Assembly (NCBI GenBank): GCA_030626845.1
Contig: DAOUTG010000002.1
Location: 1-64,000, forward strand
Source of the DNA: Methylococcaceae bacterium
Lineage (GTDB): Bacteria > Pseudomonadota > Gammaproteobacteria > Methylococcales > Methylomonadaceae
DNA: 64,000 nucleotides
Reading direction: 5' to 3'
Shown here in pieces: positions 29,730 through 43,770 of this stretch. Numbering within the stretch: the stretch's first letter is position 1; the number at the start of each line of letters is the position of its first letter. Under the pieces are notes generated by a model, which ran no database searches, was not told the origin of the DNA, and saw nothing but the letters and a program-made list of their open reading frames with translations. Both the position numbers and the translations under genes were made by a program.

Positions 29730-31433
29730 ATGGCAACTGCAAAAAATAAACTCCCTCTACTTGGATTGGCAAAATGTCTCGTTAATAATGAGCTTTTGAG
29801 TGATGCTGATATGCGAAAGGCTATCGAAGATTCGCATAGAGAACATATCCCTTTGCTTTCCTATTTAGTTCAGAAGAAATTGGTTGATCCACAAGCGGTT
29901 GCTTTGATCTCATCACTTGAGTTTAATATTCCTTTTTTAGATTTAGATGCTATAGATTTAACGGATATTCCCCTTGATTTAGTGGGGCAAAAACTGATTG
30001 AGCAGCATCATGTTTTACCGCTTTTTAAACGGGGAAATAAAGTTTTTATTGCCACTTCTGATCCTGCTAATCCAACAGCTTTAGGGGAAATAAAGTTTAA
30101 TAGTCGTCTTAATACTGAGGCCATTATAGTCGAAGAAAATAAATTAACAAAGGCAATTGAGAATGTATTAGAAGCGTCTGATACCTCAATGGATGACTTA
30201 GATGATGATTTAGGGAATCTTGAATTTACAGATCCAGAAGCAGAAGATGATGTTGTTACCTCAGGTTCAGATGATGCGCCGATTGTTAAATTTGTTAATA
30301 AAGTGTTATTAGATGGGATTAAAAGAGGGGTTTCTGATTTACATTTTGAGGCTTATGAAAAATATTTTAGAATCCGCTTTAGAGGGGATGGTATTCTTTA
30401 TGAATATGCAAGACCCCCCGCTAGTATATCAACTAGATTAGTATCACGAATCAAAGTCATGTCTAAAATGGATATTGCCGAACGCCGTGTCCCTCAAGAT
30501 GGACGGATTAAATTAAAATTATCAAAAACTAAATCCATTGATTTTCGTGTCAATACCTGCCCAACTTTATTTGGTGAAAAAGTGGTTATGCGGATTTTGG
30601 ATTCAAGTAATGCTGAAATGGGTATTGAAAAACTAGGCTTTGAACCTGATCAACAAAAAATATTCACCCATGCAATTAATCGGCCTTATGGGATGGTTTT
30701 AGTCACAGGACCTACAGGAAGTGGTAAAACCGTTTCTCTTTACACAGGTTTGAATATGATTAACCGCGTAGGGACAAATATATCCACCGCCGAAGATCCT
30801 GTTGAAATCACGGTCGATGGCATTAACCAAGTCAATGTAAATCCTAAGGCAGGACTAACATTCGCCTCCGCCCTGAAAGCATTTTTACGCCAAGACCCAG
30901 ACATTATCATGGTGGGGGAGATTCGTGATTTAGAAACAGCGAGTATTGCAGTAAAAGCGGCACAAACAGGTCACTTAGTCTTATCAACCTTACATACGAA
31001 TGATGCACCACAAACGATTAACCGTTTAATGCAAATGGGGATTGAACCGTTCAACATCGTTTCTGCGGTAAACTTAGTAATGGCACAGCGATTAGCGCGG
31101 CGATTATGTCAACATTGTAAAGCACCAGGTGATTATCCTAGGGAATTATTAATAAAATATGGCTTTGCCGAAGAAGAAATAGATGATATAACCATTTATA
31201 AAGCTGTAGGATGTGATCTATGCAATAATGGTTATAAAGGTCGAGTCGGAATGTATCAGGTTATGCCTATTACAACGAAGCTTAAAACATTGATTCTTGC
31301 AGGGGGTAATGCGATGGAACTTGCTGAACTTGCTAAAAAAGAAGGGGTTAATGATCTAAGAATGTCAGGTTTATTAAAAGTTAAACAAGGTATTACCACG
31401 ATAGAAGAAGTTGACCGAGTGACTGAGGAATAA
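29730..31433 (+). CDS. pilB: Type IV pilus assembly ATPase PilB
   Basis: VTGPTGSGKTVSLYTGLNMIN; DPDIIMVGEIRDLETASIAVKAAQTGHLVLSTLHTND. Confidence 0.97.
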   Translation: MATAKNKLPLLGLAKCLVNNELLSDADMRKAIEDSHREHIPLLSYLVQKKLVDPQAVALISSLEFNIPFLDLDAIDLTDIPLDLVGQKLIEQHHVLPLFKRGNKVFIATSDPANPTALGEIKFNSRLNTEAIIVEENKLTKAIENVLEASDTSMDDLDDDLGNLEFTDPEAEDDVVTSGSDDAPIVKFVNKVLLDGIKRGVSDLHFEAYEKYFRIRFRGDGILYEYARPPASISTRLVSRIKVMSKMDIAERRVPQDGRIKLKLSKTKSIDFRVNTCPTLFGEKVVMRILDSSNAEMGIEKLGFEPDQQKIFTHAINRPYGMVLVTGPTGSGKTVSLYTGLNMINRVGTNISTAEDPVEITVDGINQVNVNPKAGLTFASALKAFLRQDPDIIMVGEIRDLETASIAVKAAQTGHLVLSTLHTNDAPQTINRLMQMGIEPFNIVSAVNLVMAQRLARRLCQHCKAPGDYPRELLIKYGFAEEEIDDITIYKAVGCDLCNNGYKGRVGMYQVMPITTKLKTLILAGGNAMELAELAKKEGVNDLRMSGLLKVKQGITTIEEVDRVTEE

Positions 31434-31437
31434 AATT

Positions 31438-32655
31438 ATGGCAAATACAAAAGAGCTAATTGACTTTGTTTATAAAGGTAAAGATAAGAAAGGTACGGCA
31501 AGTAAAGGTGAAATTAATGCGTTGAGTGAAGCGGCGGCACGGATGGCTTTACGAAAAATGGAGATACGGGTCTTAAGCATTAAGAAAAAGCCTAAAGATT
31601 TATTTCCAGCCAAAAAACAGCCTATCACGACTACCGACGTTTGTTTTTTTGCTCGTCAAATGTCAACCATGCTTAATGCAGGCGTTCCCTTAGTTCAATC
31701 CTTTGATATTATTGGAAAAGGGCATGAAAATCCCAGTATGGCAGCACTTATCTTAGGAATAAAAGATAATGTTGAGGCGGGAGATACGTTTGGCGAAGCT
31801 TTAAAAAAAGAACCGCTTTATTTTGATGATTTATTTTGTAATTTAGTTGAAGCAGGTGAACAAGCAGGCGTACTAGAATCTTTACTTGATAAAATTGCAA
31901 CTTATAAAGAAAAATCAGAATCTATGCGTTCAAAGGTGAAAAAAGCATTAACCTATCCTATTGCCGTTTTAGTCGTATGTTTTATTGTTTCGGCTATTTT
32001 ATTAATTTTTGTAGTCCCTGTTTTTGATGAAGTATTCCAAAGTTTTGGTTCAGAATTACCCGCATTCACACAAATGGTTGTCCGAATGTCAGAATGGATG
32101 CAAATTCATTGGTGGAAAGTCATAGCCGGGGTTTATGGGACTTTAAAAACTTACGGGTTCTTCTTTAAACGCTCAGAAGAATTTCGTCACTTTGTTGATA
32201 GAACCATGTTAAAAATGCCGATTATTGGGATTATTATTGAGAAATCAGCCATTGCCCGTTTTGCGAGAACCTTAGCGACTATGTCGGCTGCAGGTGTCCC
32301 TTTAATTGAAGCCCTTAATAATGTCGCAGGGGCGTGTGGGAATATTGTCTATTACGATGCGGTTAAAGAGATGCAAGCGGCTGTTTCAGAAGGACAATCT
32401 TTACAATTTTCAATGGTTCAAGCTGGTGTATTTCCTCATATGGCAATCCAAATGGTTGCTATTGGTGAAGAGTCAGGCGCAATTGATCTTATGCTAGATA
32501 AAGTTGCTGATTACTTTGAAGAACTAGTGGATAATTTAGTGGATAATTTAAGTGCATTAATGGAACCCTTTATCATGGTTATTTTAGGAACGTTAGTCGG
32601 CGGATTAATTGTTGCTATGTATCTACCTATATTTGCTATGGGTGCTGCAGTTTAA
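31438..32655 (+). CDS. pilC: Type IV pilus inner membrane platform protein PilC
   Basis: FARQMSTMLNAGVPLVQSFDIIGKGHENPSM; LMEPFIMVILGTLVGGLIVAMYLPIFAMG. Confidence 0.97.
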   Translation: MANTKELIDFVYKGKDKKGTASKGEINALSEAAARMALRKMEIRVLSIKKKPKDLFPAKKQPITTTDVCFFARQMSTMLNAGVPLVQSFDIIGKGHENPSMAALILGIKDNVEAGDTFGEALKKEPLYFDDLFCNLVEAGEQAGVLESLLDKIATYKEKSESMRSKVKKALTYPIAVLVVCFIVSAILLIFVVPVFDEVFQSFGSELPAFTQMVVRMSEWMQIHWWKVIAGVYGTLKTYGFFFKRSEEFRHFVDRTMLKMPIIGIIIEKSAIARFARTLATMSAAGVPLIEALNNVAGACGNIVYYDAVKEMQAAVSEGQSLQFSMVQAGVFPHMAIQMVAIGEESGAIDLMLDKVADYFEELVDNLVDNLSALMEPFIMVILGTLVGGLIVAMYLPIFAMGAAV

Positions 32656-32703
32656 TTATTTTTATAAAAATTCATTTAATAACGATTAAACCAAAATAAA
32701 ATT

Positions 32704-33582
32704 ATGCAATTTTCAGCTATTTTTTTAGAATTTCCCCTCGTTTTTATTTTTATTATTACGCTCTTAGGGTTATTAGTTGGCAGTTTTCTTAATGTCGTTA
32801 TTTATAGACTCCCTCTTATCATGGCACGTGAGTGGCGGCAAGAGTGTAAAGAATATTTAGAGCTTGAATATGATGAAGGGGGGGATGATGAAACATTTAA
32901 TTTAGTTTTTCCTTTGTCCCATTGTCCTCATTGTAAAGCGGCTGTAAAACCTTACCAGAACATTCCTGTTGTTAGCTATATTTTATTAAAAGGCCGATGC
33001 GCTCAATGTGACACGCCTATTTCTTTACGTTATCCCTTGATAGAAGCCTTAACAGGTATTTGTTCTGCCATTGTTGCTTTTCATTTTGGTTATGGACTTG
33101 AGTTAGTTTTTGCGCTATTACTTACTTGGAGTTTAATAGCCCTAAGCTTTATTGATATAGACACCCAATTATTACCTGACTCTATTACCTTACCTATGTT
33201 ATGGTTAGGATTACTTTTAAATACTTTTTCCCTTTATATCGATACTGAAGCCAGTGTTATTGGGGCAATTGCTGGTTATTTAAGCCTTTGGAGTATTTAT
33301 CAATTATTCAAATTGGTTACAGGTAAGGAGGGGATGGGGTATGGTGATTTTAAATTGCTTGGTTTATTTGGCGCGTGGTTAGGTTGGCAATATTTACCTA
33401 TTATCGTCTTATTATCATCATTAGTAGGCGCAATTTCAGGTCTTATTATGGTTATCTTTATACGGCATAACCATAATAGCCCAATTCCTTTTGGCCCTTA
33501 TTTGGCCGCAGCAGGTTGGCTTGCACTCATTTGGGGTGAGGACATTAATAAAATATACTTAACAGCGGTAGGTTTACAGTAA
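32704..33582 (+). CDS. pilD: Prepilin peptidase/N-methyltransferase PilD
   Basis: GSFLNVVIYRLPLIM; CPHCKAAVKPYQNIPVVSY...CAQCDTPISLRYPLIE; GYGDFKLLGLFGAWLG. Confidence 0.97.
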   Translation: MQFSAIFLEFPLVFIFIITLLGLLVGSFLNVVIYRLPLIMAREWRQECKEYLELEYDEGGDDETFNLVFPLSHCPHCKAAVKPYQNIPVVSYILLKGRCAQCDTPISLRYPLIEALTGICSAIVAFHFGYGLELVFALLLTWSLIALSFIDIDTQLLPDSITLPMLWLGLLLNTFSLYIDTEASVIGAIAGYLSLWSIYQLFKLVTGKEGMGYGDFKLLGLFGAWLGWQYLPIIVLLSSLVGAISGLIMVIFIRHNHNSPIPFGPYLAAAGWLALIWGEDINKIYLTAVGLQ

Positions 33583-33583
33583 A

Positions 33584-34179
33584 ATGTTAAAAGTTGGACT
33601 TACAGGGGGGATCGGTTGTGGTAAATCAACAGTTAGCGCTTTATTTGAACGCTTTAATATTCCTGTGATTGATGCTGATATTATTGCTCGAGAACTTGTT
33701 GCTGTAGGACAACCTGCTTTAAAAATTTTAACGCAAACCTTTGGCTTAGAAATCATTCATCATGACAGATCCCTAAATAGAGCAGTACTTAGACAAACTA
33801 TTTTTTCAGATCCTCAAAAAAAAAACAATTAGAGGCTATTTTGCATCCTTTGGTTTATTCACAAATAGAAAAACAACGACAGCAACTTAAAAGCCCTTAT
33901 TGTATTATTAGCATCCCTTTATTAATAGAAACTGCTAAAGTTACTTTGGTTGATAGAGTATTAGTGATTGATTGCTCAGAAAAAATACAAATAGCCCGCG
34001 TAAAACAACGTGATAAATTAGATGATAAACAAATTCACGCAATGATAGCAAGCCAAGTATCAAGAGCTAAAAGACAGGCATTGGCCGATGATATAATCGA
34101 AAATTCAAAAACAACGTTACAACTTGAAGCTCAAGTTGAAAAATTACACTATTTATACCTTTTATTAAGTAAAACTTAG
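33584..34179 (+). CDS. coaE: Dephospho-CoA kinase, split by -1 frameshift at poly-A run
   Basis: ORFs 33584-33832 (MLKVGLTGGIGCGKSTVSALF...) and 33841-34179 (HPLVYSQIEKQ...) join into one CoaE if one A is added to the A10 run at 33816-33825: DPQKKKQLEAILHPLVYSQ. Confidence 0.9.
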
Positions 34180-34192
34180 GACAGAACACGCT

Positions 34193-34966
34193 GTGGATAC
34201 TCAAACTAGCTACGAATTCCCGCTTAATGAGCGGATTCGTGTTTTTATGCGCTTAGAACAACTTTTCATCGAACTCAAACACTTTTTAACAGGCACAACC
34301 ATTTTGGATAAACGTGCAGTGATGGGAACTTTGCTTAATATTTCAATGATATTTAGTCGTAATAATATTAAATCAGAATTACTTAAAGAAAGTGAACGTC
34401 TGTCAAATATTTTGAATAAAACGATAAATAACGCAGATGTTAATGACAGTGAACTAAGTGATATGTTGGCTGAATTAGCTAAATCGAAAACAATGCTTCA
34501 TGCTTATAATGAAAAAATAGGAGCATCTTTGGCGAAAAATTACTTATTTCAGAGTTTTTCCCAACGCAGTACTATTCCAGGCGGGACTTGCTCATTTGAT
34601 TTACCCGCCTATCATTATTGGCTGGCACAAACAGAAGAAAAACAAACGCAAGAATTAAAAGAATGGACCAAGCCTTTTCTTGATATGTATTATGCCATTG
34701 AGTTAATACTTGATTTAATTAGAAAGAATGGTGTTTCTGAACAGAAAGTTGCCGCTAAGGGTTTTTTTCAGTTGACCTTAAATAGCAACGAAATTTGTCA
34801 ATTATTACAAGTACAGATTCCACAAAACAGTCGTTGCTTTGCAGAAGTTAGTGGCGGTCGTCATCGTTTCACGGTTCGATTTATGCGTTTTTCATCAGAA
34901 GATGGTGAACGACCTACACAATACTCAACTGACATGCCTTTTTCGTTAAGCTGTTGTTATTTATAA
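34193..34966 (+). CDS. zapD: Cell division protein ZapD
   Basis: YEFPLNERIRVFMRLEQLFIELKHFLTG; SRCFAEVSGGRHRFTVRFM; GTG start; follows coaE. Confidence 0.95.
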   Translation: MDTQTSYEFPLNERIRVFMRLEQLFIELKHFLTGTTILDKRAVMGTLLNISMIFSRNNIKSELLKESERLSNILNKTINNADVNDSELSDMLAELAKSKTMLHAYNEKIGASLAKNYLFQSFSQRSTIPGGTCSFDLPAYHYWLAQTEEKQTQELKEWTKPFLDMYYAIELILDLIRKNGVSEQKVAAKGFFQLTLNSNEICQLLQVQIPQNSRCFAEVSGGRHRFTVRFMRFSSEDGERPTQYSTDMPFSLSCCYL

Positions 34967-35050
34967 GATACGAATTTTGATTATTTTTCTTTAATTTAAG
35001 GAATATGCACAAAATAACTTAGACAAGATTTCATGCACGTTTGTATGATT

Positions 35051-35075
35051 AACCCACACGCTTAAGTCGTGAGGT

Positions 35076-35077
<2 letters not shown>
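35051..35077. repeat. Imperfect palindrome AACCCACACGCTTAAGTCGTGAGGTTT at the 3' end of nadE
   Basis: Arms AACC-CACG-CTTAA pair with AACCTCACGACTTAA with bulges; form resembles IS200/IS605 terminal hairpins or a terminator. Confidence 0.4.
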
Positions 35078-38622
<3,545 letters not shown>

Positions 38623-38623
<1 letters not shown>

Positions 38624-38745
38624 AGATAGATCGTGATTTTAATGCGGCTATCAATTTAAATCAATACGGTGGTGTGGACACGCTAAAGCCCACCGAAAAA
38701 CGCATACAAGAGTTTAGTAAGTCCGTGACTTCGGTAACGGCTTAA
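38623..38745 (+). pseudogene. C-terminal relic of IS200/IS605-family TnpB
   Basis: Frame from 38623: EIDRDFNAAINLNQYGGVDTLKPTEKRIQEFSKSVTSVTA*; DRDxNAAxNL is the TnpB/OrfB Zn-ribbon-distal motif; no upstream part present. Confidence 0.8.
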
Positions 38746-38762
38746 ATGTTGACAGTGTAAAT

Positions 38763-38778
38763 AGATTTATATAAATCT
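38763..38778. repeat. Perfect 16-bp palindrome AGATTTATATAAATCT 18 bp after the TnpB relic
   Basis: Read directly; self reverse-complementary. Confidence 0.6.
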
Positions 38779-38912
38779 TTATAGATTATATTAAGTTTTT
38801 ATTAGCGGTAGAAAGTACCCTATTACTAAAGGAAATTAGAATTTTAACCAATCTTCCAAGCGAAAAAGATGACGTGTTAAAAATTGTGTAAATCTATGAA
38901 AAAATTGAGGAA

Positions 38913-41900
38913 TTGAAATCTTTTATCACTAATTTATGGCAGCGAAAATGGTTACGAGTCAGTAGCTATATTGGGCTAGGATTAATCAGTTCTTTACTGC
39001 TAATGGTCATTTTATTACAAGTTCCCTTCGTACAAAAACAAATTGCTCTGAACTTAAGTCAAACCCTAAGTGATGAAGAAGTCCAAATTAAAATAAGTCC
39101 GATTGAAGGTTTTTTTCCTTTCACTATTCATTTTGATGAATTGAGTATTGCTGATAAAAAGGGTGTTTGGTTGCAATTAAAAAAAGCACAATTAGCATGG
39201 TCGTTTTCAGCATTATTAACAGGTGAAATTCAGATTGATGAATTAAGTATGCAGCAGTTATGGGTTAAACGTTTGCCGCCTTCAAAAGAAGAACCTGATG
39301 AAGAGAATGTAGCCGTTGAAATTCCAACGTCTTTACCTGAGTTAGACCTTGATTTACCCCTTGTTAATGTACGTCATATGGGCATTGAGGAAATTAAACT
39401 TGAAAAAGCGGTGATTGGGCAATCATTAGCCTTAAATTTTACCGCCGATGCGCATACCGTAGGTCAGGAAATTAAAGCTAGATTACAATTAAAACGTATT
39501 GACCAAGCCAGTTTAAATTTGAATTTTAACGCGCTTATTTATTTAAATCCTTTAAAAATCACCACAACGATTCATGTCGATGAAACGGGTGGATTGTTAG
39601 CTTTATTAAGCCTGCAACCTGAATTAAAAAATTTACAGTTAGATTTAACAGCGGAAGGTTTAGTTTCTGATTTAAAAATTGATTTAAAGACTAAACTGGA
39701 TGGATTGGGTGAATTAAATACGCAAGTTAAACTCGGAATTAGTGAACAACCCTGGCTAAATTTGCAATCAGTCATTCAATTACAAACAGGTTTATTACCT
39801 AAGGATATAGTTGATTTATTAGGTGTGAGACAACAATTAAATATTAATCTTATTGCCACAGATTCACAAACAATACAGCTTAAACAATTAAGCCTTAATA
39901 ATGATTTAATTACTTTAGATACTCAGGCAAAAGTTGATTTATCGGCACAAAAAATCAATGCACACTTAAACTTAAAACTTGCACCATTAGAAAAGCTCAA
40001 TGCCTTGGCGGGTATAAAATTATCAGGCTCGACAAATTTACAATTAGCGGTTGATGGTTTATTTACTGAACCACAAATTAGCTTAAGTACAACCGTTGAG
40101 CATTTAAAGGTTGATGATTTTTCACTGCAAGCATTGAAATTAAAACTTCAACTTGCCCCATTAAAAACTTTAGCGGATGAACAGTTTAAAATGGCTTTGC
40201 AAGGTTCGGCAACCGATTTAAAACAACAAAATGAATCCTTACCTGAATCTAATTTATCATGGGAATTAGCCGCGACTTTTGATGAAAAACAGCGATTGGA
40301 TTTAAAAAAATTCAAACTGGATGGGCAATGGTCGCATTTACAACTCAAAGGAATTTTTGATAGCACAGAGCAACAAGGCGATTTTAATTTAAGCTTAAAT
40401 CTTGATGATTTAAATGCTATTACGACAGCAGTTAAGGCAAAAATAAAAACTGAAGCACAAATTAAAATTCATCCTAAAATAGAAAAAATAGAAATTGCCT
40501 TAACTACGGATGTTTTGCAATTGGCAGGATTAGATGAATCGGTTAATAAACTTATTGGTAAACAAATTCATTTAAAATCACAGATTGAAGTAAAACCTGA
40601 AAATTACGTGAATGTAAAACAACTAGGTATTAAAACTAAAGCATTAAAGCTACAAGCGAATACTCAGCTTAATTTAAAAAATCAACAGCTCAAAGGAAAA
40701 ATTGAGCTTAATCTTCCTAGTTTTAAAACGGATGATTTAAGCCTCAAACAAGCCAAAATTAAGCTTGGAATTAACGGCACAACTGAAAAACCTTTATTAA
40801 ATTTATTAGCCACCGTGCCGACATTATCCGTTGCAGGACAAAAATTACAAGCGATAAAACTACAAGCAACGGCTAATGATGTGATTGAGAATTTGCATGG
40901 AAAAGTGCAGCTTAATTTAACTCATCAAGAACAGCCTTTAGCCTTAAGTACCCCCTATGGTTTGAAGAATGAACAGCTTAAGTTAAATGATATTTTAATT
41001 AAAGCCCCAAAAACCGAATTAAAAGGTCAATTAGCGGTTAATTTATCCAATACGCAAATAAAAGGAAAGCTTAATGCAAGTAGTGATTTAACAGGGATAA
41101 AGCCTTGGGTGGAACAATCTATGCAAGGTAAGTTAAGCTTAAACATGGATTTTAAATCGGTGAAAGGTCAACAGTTTGTTCAACTTAAAACGCAGTTAAA
41201 GCAATTTAAAATGGATGAATTAACTTTTGTCAATCTAAAATTAAATGCCGATGTTAAAAACGCTTTAAATAAACCCAATATTAATGCAACTTTGACTTTA
41301 AATAAATTAAAACAAGGTGAAACCCAGCTTAAACAATTAAAGTTAGTCGCATCAGGTATTTTAGAACAACTTAAATTACAACTTACCGCGAAAGGCAAGC
41401 ATCAGCAACCGTTTAACCTTGCTTTAACTGCTTTGTTAAAACAAACAGATAAACAAACGCAATTAGAATTACAGAAAATAACAGGGAAAGCACTCAAGCA
41501 AAAAATTAATTTAGCAAAAATGACTAAGTTGATAATTACCCCTAAAAAAATAACCCTGACCCCTTTATCTTTGTTTTTTGGGAAAGCGCATTTACAAGGA
41601 CAAATCAATTATAGTGAGCAATTACTTGCAGGCAGTTTGCAATTAGGTCTGCCCTTAAGTTGGGTCAATGAATTAGCTGATACCGCTTTAAAAGGAAAAT
41701 TCAATGCTGATATTCAATTATCTGGCACAGCAAAACAGCCACAAATAGACCTTGCCATTAATCTTAAAGACTTAGGGCTGAAAGAAGAAGATTTTGAAAA
41801 ATTACCCGCAACTCAAATTGAATTGAAAGCACAGATTAAAGATCAGCAGTTACAAGCTAATTTAGAGATTAAAAACCCTCAGTTTAAAAAACCACTTCAT

Positions 41901-43271
41901 GCGGATTTAAAATTGCCTATGCAATTACAACTTGCCCCTTTTATATTTGACTTACCTGAAAATAAAACCCTGCAAGGAAAATTCATCGCTGATTTAAGCT
42001 TAGAAGATTTGGTTAAAAATATTCCCTTTGAGGATCAAAAACTAGCGGGGGATTTTAATGCCAATGTTAATTTAACAGGGACAATTAAAGAGCCTGAACT
42101 TCATGGACGCATCGCTTTAAAACAAGGTGAATACCAAAATGCAACCACAGAAACCCATCTTAAAAATATTCAATTACAAGTAGATGCTGAACCTAAGAGA
42201 ATTACCTTAACAAAATTAAGCTTAGAAGATACAGAAACAGGGAGTATAAAAGGCAAAGGTTTATTTTCTTTAATTACAGAGCTTAATAACCCTTTCAGTG
42301 GTGAATTAAATTTTAATCATATTCAATTAGCCAATAGCCCCCAATTAAAAACCCATCTTAGCGGTGGATTAAAAGTAAAAGGGGATGTAAAACAGGCTTT
42401 ATTATCGGGTAAATTAAATATTGATGATTTTTCTTTAACCATTCCATCAGCCAGTTCTCAAGATGAGATTCCTGAAATGGAAGTGATTGAAATTGGAAAA
42501 AATTTACCGACTGAAAAGCAACAACAAGTTATTAAAAAAGCCGAAGTTAAAGCGGGTTTTAAAATGAATTTGGATATTGGGGTTAAAATTGCCAACCAAT
42601 TCTATATTAAAGGGTATGGTTTAGATTCTGAATGGCAGGGAGATTTAAGTATAAAAGGCGGTACATCCATGCCAAAAGTCCTAGGTTTCATTGAAACTAA
42701 ACGGGGTTCTTTAGAAATACTCAATAACCGTTTTGTTTTTCGGCAAGGTTTGATTGATTTTAATGGCGCGTATCCACCTTTACCGAGTTTAAATATAGAA
42801 ACCGTGGCAACTTCTGATAAAGGCGATGCGATTATTCGTATTAAAGGCATGGCAGATAATCCGCAATTAGAATTGTCTCATGATCCCAATCTTCCTCAAG
42901 ATGAAATTTTATCAAATCTATTATTTAAAGAAGACACTAAAAGTATTTCACCGATGCAAGCCATACAGTTAGCCGAAGTTGTGACGATGTTAGCTAGTGG
43001 TGGACTGAAGAATATAGATACCTTAGGTAGTTTACAAACAAGCTTAGGTTTAGATCGACTTAACCTTGGTGGTGATAATTTTGATACCGCTTCTGTGAAA
43101 GCGGGTAAATATATTACCGATAAAATTTATTTAGAAGTAGAACAAGGTTTGCAAAGTGAATCCAGTACCGCAACCGTAGAAGTAGATTTATTTCCTGATA
43201 TAAAAGCTGAAGTTGAATTTAATCAAGACTCTGATAGTTCGGTAGGAATTAAATGGAAGCATGATTATTAG
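38913..43271 (+). CDS. tamB: Translocation and assembly module subunit TamB
   Basis: 1452 aa; N-terminal TM; long AsmA-like/DUF490 beta-rich region; C-terminal DUF490: KVLGFIETKRGSLEILNNRFVFRQGLIDFNG, LSHDPNLPQDEILSNLLF, VEVDLFPDIKAEVEFNQDSDSSVGIKWKHDY. TTG start uncertain. Confidence 0.92.
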   Translation: MKSFITNLWQRKWLRVSSYIGLGLISSLLLMVILLQVPFVQKQIALNLSQTLSDEEVQIKISPIEGFFPFTIHFDELSIADKKGVWLQLKKAQLAWSFSALLTGEIQIDELSMQQLWVKRLPPSKEEPDEENVAVEIPTSLPELDLDLPLVNVRHMGIEEIKLEKAVIGQSLALNFTADAHTVGQEIKARLQLKRIDQASLNLNFNALIYLNPLKITTTIHVDETGGLLALLSLQPELKNLQLDLTAEGLVSDLKIDLKTKLDGLGELNTQVKLGISEQPWLNLQSVIQLQTGLLPKDIVDLLGVRQQLNINLIATDSQTIQLKQLSLNNDLITLDTQAKVDLSAQKINAHLNLKLAPLEKLNALAGIKLSGSTNLQLAVDGLFTEPQISLSTTVEHLKVDDFSLQALKLKLQLAPLKTLADEQFKMALQGSATDLKQQNESLPESNLSWELAATFDEKQRLDLKKFKLDGQWSHLQLKGIFDSTEQQGDFNLSLNLDDLNAITTAVKAKIKTEAQIKIHPKIEKIEIALTTDVLQLAGLDESVNKLIGKQIHLKSQIEVKPENYVNVKQLGIKTKALKLQANTQLNLKNQQLKGKIELNLPSFKTDDLSLKQAKIKLGINGTTEKPLLNLLATVPTLSVAGQKLQAIKLQATANDVIENLHGKVQLNLTHQEQPLALSTPYGLKNEQLKLNDILIKAPKTELKGQLAVNLSNTQIKGKLNASSDLTGIKPWVEQSMQGKLSLNMDFKSVKGQQFVQLKTQLKQFKMDELTFVNLKLNADVKNALNKPNINATLTLNKLKQGETQLKQLKLVASGILEQLKLQLTAKGKHQQPFNLALTALLKQTDKQTQLELQKITGKALKQKINLAKMTKLIITPKKITLTPLSLFFGKAHLQGQINYSEQLLAGSLQLGLPLSWVNELADTALKGKFNADIQLSGTAKQPQIDLAINLKDLGLKEEDFEKLPATQIELKAQIKDQQLQANLEIKNPQFKKPLHADLKLPMQLQLAPFIFDLPENKTLQGKFIADLSLEDLVKNIPFEDQKLAGDFNANVNLTGTIKEPELHGRIALKQGEYQNATTETHLKNIQLQVDAEPKRITLTKLSLEDTETGSIKGKGLFSLITELNNPFSGELNFNHIQLANSPQLKTHLSGGLKVKGDVKQALLSGKLNIDDFSLTIPSASSQDEIPEMEVIEIGKNLPTEKQQQVIKKAEVKAGFKMNLDIGVKIANQFYIKGYGLDSEWQGDLSIKGGTSMPKVLGFIETKRGSLEILNNRFVFRQGLIDFNGAYPPLPSLNIETVATSDKGDAIIRIKGMADNPQLELSHDPNLPQDEILSNLLFKEDTKSISPMQAIQLAEVVTMLASGGLKNIDTLGSLQTSLGLDRLNLGGDNFDTASVKAGKYITDKIYLEVEQGLQSESSTATVEVDLFPDIKAEVEFNQDSDSSVGIKWKHDY

Positions 43272-43313
43272 ACAGAAAAATACTCATAGACAGTATATCA
43301 ATATAAATATAGA

Positions 43314-43694
43314 ATGCGTTTATTGAATAATAAACTAACTTTAGTAATGTTAAGACTTTATACCTGTTGTTTTTTGATTTTAATGATGGTAACAATCCCT
43401 GTTATGGCGGCGTTTAGTCATTGTATTGACGAAAATTTAAATTCTGAACAAAAAATAATAGGAATGAGTTTAAGTGATAACATAACCTCCTTGCCTTTAC
43501 TAAAGCATTCAAAAAAAAATATGCAGCACTGTCATACAACGATTCATTGTAGCGTTGGTCTTTGTCATGCTAATTATTTTCTTAGCCATAACGACTATTC
43601 TTTAGCCATTGCCACACATCTTTATTTTCATTCTGAAAATGCATTATTAAGCTCTTTTTCTCACTCACCTGAGCTTAGACCCCCTATTAGCTAA
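43314..43694 (+). CDS. Hypothetical secreted/membrane His/Cys-containing small protein upstream of Cus operon
   Basis: 126 aa, hydrophobic N-terminus, KKNMQHCHTTIHCSVGLCHANYF; immediately precedes cusC. Confidence 0.6.
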   Translation: MRLLNNKLTLVMLRLYTCCFLILMMVTIPVMAAFSHCIDENLNSEQKIIGMSLSDNITSLPLLKHSKKNMQHCHTTIHCSVGLCHANYFLSHNDYSLAIATHLYFHSENALLSSFSHSPELRPPIS

Positions 43695-43745
43695 CATCAT
43701 CTTATTTAAACTGGCTTAAGGTCAGTTCATAGAAGTACGTTCAAA

Positions 43746-43770
43746 ACGGCTGTGAGCTATGTCACGCCGT
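43746..43770. repeat. Stable hairpin in leader of cusC
   Basis: ACGGCtGTGA-gctatg-TCACGCCGT, 9-bp stem with a single bulge. Confidence 0.55.

Noticed and set aside
22468-34966. lptFG/pepA-holC-valS and pilBCD-coaE-zapD blocks
   Set aside because: Standard conserved gammaproteobacterial gene order; only the coaE frameshift is notable.
39572-42850. Several minus-strand ORFs inside tamB
   Set aside because: Antisense to a strong long CDS; Cys/Ser-rich shadow translations.
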